Source of the DNA: Nepenthes gracilis | Taxonomy: Eukaryota; Streptophyta; Magnoliopsida; Caryophyllales; Nepenthaceae | Assembly (NCBI GenBank): GCA_033239525.1 | Contig: BSYO01000036.1 | Location: 8,826,126 to 8,890,125 of the forward strand | Direction: 5' to 3' | Length of the DNA: 64,000 nucleotides | Part shown: piece by piece, positions 58,035-64,000 of the stretch | How the letters are laid out: every line of letters starts with the position of its first letter | How positions within the stretch are numbered: position 1 is the first letter of the stretch | Position numbers and translations under genes: made by a program | Notes under the pieces: generated by a model | Told to the model about the DNA's origin: nothing | Databases searched by the model: none | What the model saw: the letters and a program-made list of their open reading frames with translations, nothing else

Positions 58035-58666
58035 CCCGTCTTATTCATTTTACCCTATACTTCTTGAGCAACTTTTGAATGGCCATTTCAGTGACAAACC
58101 CCTCACCTTTTGTGCTTATGATTTGCTCCATTTGTGAAAACTTGGCCTCAACTATTGTGCTTTCACTATAAGTTTTCTCGCCTCATTGTGTTTTATCTTA
58201 TACACCTTTTCCCGCATGTTAACCTTCTTTAGCAATGTCAGTGGCATGGAAACTTGGTTCTAGTAGTGTGTAGTGATTCAATGGCTCATGAAAGAAGATC
58301 GACAAGAAGATCAGAAGGCGTTCGATTTCGTTGTCGCGGAAAAATCTAAGGGTTCCTTGGTAGGGATCATAGGATGGGAGTAAGTCGACTAGATTAGTAT
58401 ATCTGTACCACCCGATCTGTAAATTGACTTTCTTAGTGGATATCTTTTTTAGCCATTGAAGCTCAGAGGATTTTATTCAATAACATAGTTATTGAGATTT
58501 TTCTTCATCACGAAAATTTTATCATTGTTATTATTACTTTTATTATTTACTGTTATCATACATATTAGAATATGTTTTATATGTATTATATATTCTTATT
58601 CTTTGTATTTCAAAAATTTGAAAAATGGGTCAAAACATATTTGTGCGTTGGAACATATAGTTCTTT

Positions 58667-58690
58667 CAATTAGTATCAGAGTCCTACCCC
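58667..58690 (+). promoter_or_regulatory. Primer-binding site of the first SIRE-like unit
   Basis: ATTAGTATCAGAGTCC follows the LTR end. It is close to the TTGGTATCAGAG complement of initiator tRNA-Met. The second unit has ATTGGTATCAAAGAC at 62283. Confidence 0.65.
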
Positions 58691-58710
58691 GATCCATAAT
58701 CCTAATATAG

Positions 58711-60390
58711 ATGTATACGAGTGGATCTCTATCCGTTACTCCCTTCTTTGATGGGAGCAACTATACTTATTGGAAGGTATGTATGAGAGCATTCCTAAAA
58801 TCTATAGAAGAGCGTATATGGGCTAGCACTTAATCTGGGTGGACTCTACCCAAAGGCACTACGAGTGATAAAAGAAAAGTTTTGTACTTGTGGATAAAAG
58901 AACTTGATGCATGGAATGGGAATAGTAAGGGGTTGCATATAATTTTTATGGTTGTGTCCCCTGAAAAATTCAAACATATCTCGATATGCGAAACATTTAA
59001 AGATATGTGGAACATTCTTGAGATTACCAACGAAGAAACTAAATTAGTGAAGAACTTGAAATTACAAATGCTTACCTCCCGATTTGAGAAAATCCGAATG
59101 AAGAGCGATGACACTTTTGATGATTTTTAAGCTCAATTAAATGACATAATAAACTCCACATTTAGCTTAAAAAAAAAAAAGAATCCCAGAGAATAGAATT
59201 GTTTGCAAAGTTCTTCGATCGCTCCCTAAATAATTTAGACCCAAAGTTATAACTATTGAAAAGAGTAAGGATCTTAGCAAAGTAAAGATTAAAGAACTTA
59301 TCGGATCTATATAAACATATGAACACACCTTACCACAGTCAAAGAAGTCCAAATCGATTGCCCTGGATACTAAAAAGGAAGAGAAAGATTGCAACTCTAA
59401 TAAAGAGTCGTGCAACCATTAGGATTTTGTCATGTTCGTTGAAAATTTTAAAACATTCTTCAAAAATAAAAATAACAAATAAACCTCCAAAGGAAATGAC
59501 TCGTCTTATAATTTGGTCAAGAAAGATAAAAAGGAAAATAAATATATAAAAAATAAGAACACTTAAGGGGTACAGTGTCATAAATGTCAAGGTTTCGGCC
59601 ATTTTTGTGCTAAATGCCCAAATTTATGAAAACTAGTGCCACCTTAAGTGATGATGAAGATGAGGAGAATGAAAGATGTATTGAAAAAGGTCAACCAAAA
59701 TATATGGCCTTCATGATCTCCGTGTGTGAAAATGACAAGAATTTAGATGCAAGTTTATATCAAACTGATAATTCTGAGAATGTGTCAAAAGCTCATTTTT
59801 GTGACCTTCAAGACACATATGATAAACTATTTAAAAAATGTTTAAAGATCAAGAAAACTAATGCATCCCTATAACACAAATTGGCCAAATTCGAAAATGA
59901 AAAATTTGCTCTTAGAGCCGCATTTGATATAAAAACTCAAGAATTTAAGAAATTAAATGAATCATTTACAGAAAAAATAAGATCCTTGAATCAGATTTTG
60001 AAACTGCACCAAATGATCTAAAATAATTTTTAAGTAGGTCCAAACAATTGGACCGTTTGCTCGGTCTGGGAAATGTCGACGGAAACAAAACGGGGTTGGG
60101 ATATTCCCCTAATGCCTTAAATGCTAATATGACTTCAAAAACTATCTTTGTCCCCACCATGTCGGCTCCGAGGCAAAATGTTGTGCCATCTGCCTCCATC
60201 AATCAGAAAGCTAAAAACTTTAAAATGACAAAGCTTATTGCACCAAAAACTTCATCCTCAAGCAGTAGAACGCACCTTTGTTTTAATCAATTTATAACGA
60301 ACACTAATACCTCGTATATTTTCGCTAATTTTGTTCCAACATGCCATGGATGAGGTGAAATTGGATATATTCGACCTCAATGTTCTGTAA
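58711..60390 (+). pseudogene. SIRE-like Copia Gag
   Basis: From ATG 58711 the frame reads VTPFFDGSNYTYWKV and MRAFLKSIEERIW, stops at TAA near 58828, and resumes in frame: VVSPEKFKHISICETFKDMW, TKLVKNLKLQMLTSRFEKIR, DTFDDF, TAA at 59128, then AQLNDIINS. An A-run near 59170 shifts the frame. A first zinc knuckle, CHKCQGFGHFCAKC, is intact at 59576-59617. A Lys-rich coiled region follows (DTYDKLFKKCLKIKKT), then LLGLGNVDGNKTGLGY. A second knuckle at 60342-60383 reads CHG-stop-GEIGYIRPQC: TGA replaces the second Cys and Tyr replaces His. This is the Gag and linker of SIRE-type elements, ending before protease. Confidence 0.8.
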
Positions 60391-60499
60391 CAAAATTTCG
60401 GAACAATTTTAATCCCAATCCAAAGATGAATAAGCTTGACAATCATGTAAACCTTCTAAATGATCATGTGATGACTTTATTCAAAATAATTAAATTCGA

Positions 60500-61118
60500 T
60501 AAGAAAATATGAATCAAGAAGAGTAATCTTGCTTACCATTAAGCTTTATTGCCCTAAATTTGTTCATACTACCTAATGAAGTGCATTTAACAATAATAAT
60601 TGAAATTTAATAATTATAATAAAAAATTAAGGGGGAGTGTATATTTTTGGGGGGGTGCTTCGGTTATTTCTTTTTAGGTGGAGTAAGGGGGAGATACGTA
60701 CATTTGATATATGTGTACATGTGTATACCTATTTGTTTTCTGTTCGTTTCTTTTTTGCACGGCGGTCCCTCTAGAAGGCTCCTTAGGTTTCCTCTGACTC
60801 TGATTGATACCCTTTTGTTATTCGTCACAAAAAGGGGGAAATATGGTTCTCTTTCTTAGGGGAGGTTGTTTTGATAAGGGTGGCTTTCATTTTTTTAGGG
60901 GAATTATCATTGTGCTTCGTTATCATGTTTTCATTTGATTCCTGTTACAATTGTGCTTTATCATCATCTGTATATTTACTGCTGTTATTCTCCTTCTTTT
61001 ATCTATTGCTATACTAACCATGGTTGAACAAAAACAGTAGCTATCTTTTGGCTCAGCAGCTTCTTTATATTTTCATCTACCGTGATTTATGTATTGTCTC
61101 TTATTAAATTCATTTATG
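60500..61118 (+). other. 3' non-coding part with purine tracts
   Basis: AAGGGGGAGTG (60629-60639) and AAAAAGGGGGAAA (60829-60841) are the G-run motifs found before SIRE LTRs. No gene is seen. No purine tract touches 61119, so the real LTR 2 start may lie near 60842. A 70-codon frame at 60647 is not a recognised protein. Confidence 0.5.
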
Positions 61119-62282
61119 TGTTGACATATTTTATGAACGTGTCTGGCCTGTTGTCGACACTGATTATATTCTACTGAAAATTTATATCAGAATATATCGC
61201 TTACCATTTGCTAAAATGCCCTGCTAATTCCATACCTACGGTGCACCTGAACCGTACCCGAGCACCTTTTCCGAGAGGCTTTACCTGTTGCATGCCTACG
61301 TGAACTTGAGCCCTGTTTTCGGTGTGCTGGGGCCTGATACACACCCAATTAGCACTCGAGCCCCATTTCTAGTAACCTGGCACCCGCAGCTCGCCCGCAT
61401 AATGCTTAAGCCTCATTTCTAATAAGCATGCGCCTGTTGCTCGCCCAACCCTCACTCGAGCGCCAAATCTACAAGACCCCGCACTCGAAGCATGGTCGAG
61501 CCCTACTCGAGCGCTGAGGGATGATGTAGCCCATGAAATCCTAAGCATACCCGTCATGCACTCGAGCCTCGGTCGATTCCCGCGACGCGCATTTCACCAA
61601 CAGTCACATTTTTTACCTAGATTTTTTAGCCTTCCTATATATAGCCGTCTTATTTCATTTACCCTGACTTTTTCTTGAAGTCCTTGATAGCTGTTTTAGA
61701 GCAAAATCAAATCTTTTATACTTTTACATTACTCAACTTGAGAAAACTTACTTTTGACAATTGTATTTTCTCAACAAGTTTTTTCTCACCACATTGTACT
61801 TTACCTTTTACACCTCTTCTCGCCTGTTAACATTCATTGGGGACGTTGGTAGCATAGAAACTAGGATCCAATTGTGTATGACAATTCAATGGTTCATGTC
61901 GGAAGATTGAGTTGAAAATCGAAAGACGTTCGGTTTCGTTGCAGTCGGTAAATCCAAAGAGTTCATTGGTAGAAATAATAAGATGGAAATACATCAGTTA
62001 GGTTAGCGTGCCTATATCACCTGATCTGTAAGTTGATTTTTATGGTGCATATCTTCCCCGACAGTTACAACCTTGAGGGTTTTACTCACTAACCATAGTA
62101 ATCGAGGTTTTACTTCATCACTAAAAATTATGTTTTTATTATTATTACTGCTTTCATTATTTATTATTCATATTGAGATTAGAATATATTTTACGTGTAT
62201 TAGATATTCTGTAATTTTTATTTCGTAAGTTTATTGAGGAGTCAAGACATTATTAGTTATTCGGAGCGATTCATTTCCTTCA
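61119..62282 (+). repeat. LTR 2 of the SIRE-like tandem
   Basis: TGTTGACATATTTT to TTTCCTTCA. It is collinear with LTR 1. It contains CTCGAG/CTTAAG boxes at 61355, 61405, 61455 and 61506, spaced 50-51 bp, and a TATATATAG box near 61636. It serves both as the right LTR of the first unit and the left LTR of the second. Confidence 0.7.
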
Positions 62283-64000
62283 ATTGGTATCAAAGACTCA
62301 CCCCAATTCGTAACCCAGATTTAGATGCAAACCAGTCAATCACTGTCAATTTCTCCCTATTTGAATGGGAGCAACTATGCACATTGAAAAATATGTATGA
62401 GAGTATTTCTCAAATTAATGGATGAGTGCGTATGGACCAGTACCCAAATTAGGTGGACTTTACCTAGAAGAATCACGGGTGATGAATCAAAAGTTTTATC
62501 CTTGTGATCGAAAGAGAAACTTGGCACAAGCAATTGAAATAGTAAGGAATTGTACACTATTTTTATGGCTGTGTCCCCCGAAGAATTTAAATGTATCTCC
62601 ATGTGTAAGGCCTCAAAAAAGGCGTGGGACTTCATTGAGATTACCCGCAAAGGAACAAAATTGGTTAAAAACTCTAAATTGTAAATACTCACAATTAGGT
62701 TTGAGCAAATTCGGATGAAAGATGATGAAATATTTGATAAATTTTATACAAAATTGAATGACACTATTAATTATATGTTCAATTTAGGAAATCTTATTTT
62801 CGAGAATAGAATAATCTGAAAAGTCCTACGATCTTTACATCAACGCTTTAGACCAAAGATTACTATTATTGAGGAAAGTGGTACACTAAAAATAGAAGAA
62901 TTGGTTGGCTCTTTACAAACATAAGAGCACACTCTCCCACAATCCAAATAAAACAAATCAATTGCCTTAAAAACTATAAAGGAAGAGAGAGATTGTAACT
63001 CTAATGAAGACTCGTGCAACAATGAAGATTTTGCGTTATTTGTTAAAAATTTTAAAAAGTTCTTTAAAAATAAAAGGGATCAAGAAAGATAAAATGGAGA
63101 ACGAAGACACAAAAAATAAGAAATTTTAAGAAATCCAATGTCATGAATGCCACGAATTCGATCATATCCGGATCAGGTGTCCTAATTTTAAATGTCAAGA
63201 AGAAAAAGTCTTAAATGTATCCATCTCAAATGATAAAAAAGATAAAAGAAATATGAAAATCATCTGAAGAGGAAGAAATAAATTATATGGCCTTTAAAAC
63301 TTCTATTATTAGTAGTAATGAAATCACAAGTGTAAAATCAGAACAATCAAATTCTTACTGTGAGGAATCTGATAATGAAGTTGATAGTCTTCAAGTGGCC
63401 TATGACAAAATGTTTAGATAATATCTAAAAGTAAAGAAAACTAATAAATTTCTAAATTAAAAATTAACTGAATCTAAAAATTCTATGACAAAACTCACAA
63501 TAAAATTGGAATGGTTCACTGTTGAACATTACAGATTGAGAATATTAAATGGGTCCTTAATTGTTAAAATAAAATCCTTGGAATTGAAGCTCGAAAATGC
63601 CAAGATTGATATTAAAAAATTTTCAAATGGAATTCAAATGCTTGATCACATATTAGGATTGGTAATATTTGTAGGAAACAAAAAGTGCTTAGGTTATATT
63701 GAGAACACTTCTAAAAACAGTAAATGTTCTAAACTAATTTTTATTCCCACCACAAAAACTCCCCACAAAAATATTGGTACCCCAAAACTTTCTAAATCAA
63801 TGCTTAAGAGCGTGAAAAACTGAATTAGTTCAAACTTTATGCCGAAACAAAAGAATAAAACAACTGTGAATAAACCTACTAGAACCTATCAAACAATTGA
63901 ATCTAATACTTACTCTCAAAATGAATCCAGAAAATTTAATATTGCCCCTAAGTTTGTGCCTACCTGCCATGCGTGCTGGCAAATTGGGCTCATATATCCC
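62283..64000 (+). pseudogene. Second SIRE-like Gag, cut by the window end
   Basis: After PBS ATTGGTATCAAAG a second, more decayed Gag follows: SLFEWEQLCTLK near 62360, VSPEEFKCISMCKASKKAWDFIEIT near 62570, FEQIRMKDDEIFDKFYTKLND near 62700, IEELVGSLQT near 62895. An intact zinc knuckle, CHECHEFDHIRIRC, lies at about 63139-63184. Linker sequence (LDHILGLVIFVGNKK, 63645) leads to VPTCHACWQIG at the very end, where the second knuckle begins. Stops and shifts are frequent. Whether pol follows cannot be seen. Confidence 0.75.

Larger units (their letters stand above)
57572..58668 (+). repeat. LTR 1 of the SIRE-like tandem
   Basis: TGTTGGCATATTC to TTCTTTCA. It contains the 51-bp tandem array (57711-57914), a TATAAATA box (58027-58034), and a 3' half matching 61800-62282 (ATTCAATGG-TCATG, GTTCGATTTCGTTG, ACCTGATCTGTAA-like strings). 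Because the microsatellite abuts it, the 5' end may be truncated. Confidence 0.7.
57572..62282 (+). mobile_element. Gag-only SIRE-like Copia element
   Basis: LTR (57572-58668), PBS, SIRE-type gag (58711-60390), a 3' non-coding part with two G-runs, then a second related LTR (61119-62282). Protease, integrase, RT and RNase H are absent. Only about 250 bp separate the last Gag motif from the first purine tract. The two LTRs are quite diverged, and the second is followed directly by another PBS and gag. No target-site duplication was found. It may be an old gag-only element, or one unit of a tandem array of which the next unit leaves the window. Confidence 0.65.

Overview
This is a piece of an angiosperm nuclear genome, probably a eudicot. 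It is AT-rich and gene-poor, it holds one intron-containing host gene, and most of the rest is LTR retrotransposons and their remains, several nested in one another. No bacterial or viral operon structure, tRNA, rRNA or CRISPR array was seen. No autonomous retrotransposon with an intact polyprotein is present.

Layout. 1-1.7 kb: a two-exon, probably plastid-targeted DUF1997-family gene. 1.67-4.71 kb: a Copia element carrying only Gag plus a protease relic, with TSD AAAAA. 5.36-13.88 kb: a LARD-type element with 2.5-kb LTRs and a 3.5-kb non-coding interior, TSD CTGCT. 14.37-15.4 kb: the 5' part of a Copia element related to the first. 15.4-19.3 kb: AT-rich DNA without a gene. 19.28-23.55 kb: a reverse-oriented solo LTR related to the LARD LTRs, split by a LINE-like insertion. 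24.45-30.78 kb: a non-autonomous Ty3/gypsy element of the Tat group, TSD GGATT, with a Gag C-terminal remnant, a 42-bp minisatellite and an antisense extra ORF. 31.1-39.8 kb: an old LTR-like remnant into which a nearly full-length, inactivated Reina-like chromovirus inserted on the minus strand (33.38-38.78 kb, TSD AACTC). 39.84-48.33 kb: a second LARD, TSD AAAAC, collinear with the first. 48.4-53.65 kb: a Copia solo LTR, then the 3' half of a SIRE-like Copia (RNase H end, envelope-position domain, LTR). 53.7-57 kb: a gypsy LTR-like sequence split by another reverse LARD-type solo LTR (TSD ATCTT). 57.5-64 kb: LTR-gag-LTR-gag, a tandem arrangement of SIRE-like elements running off the window.

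The elements relate to one another mainly through nesting and shared non-coding parts. The two LARDs keep collinear non-coding interiors with no evident ORF. Most strikingly, LTRs of unrelated families (LARD/gypsy, SIRE-like Copia, gag-only Copia) carry a similar unit of about 50 bp, bounded by CTCGAG-like boxes, just upstream of their TATA boxes. It forms a 51-bp tandem array in one LTR. That shared promoter-proximal module is the best candidate here for something undescribed.

All coordinates and similarities were read by eye. Identity figures are rough estimates, and family names rest on recognised motifs rather than on a search.
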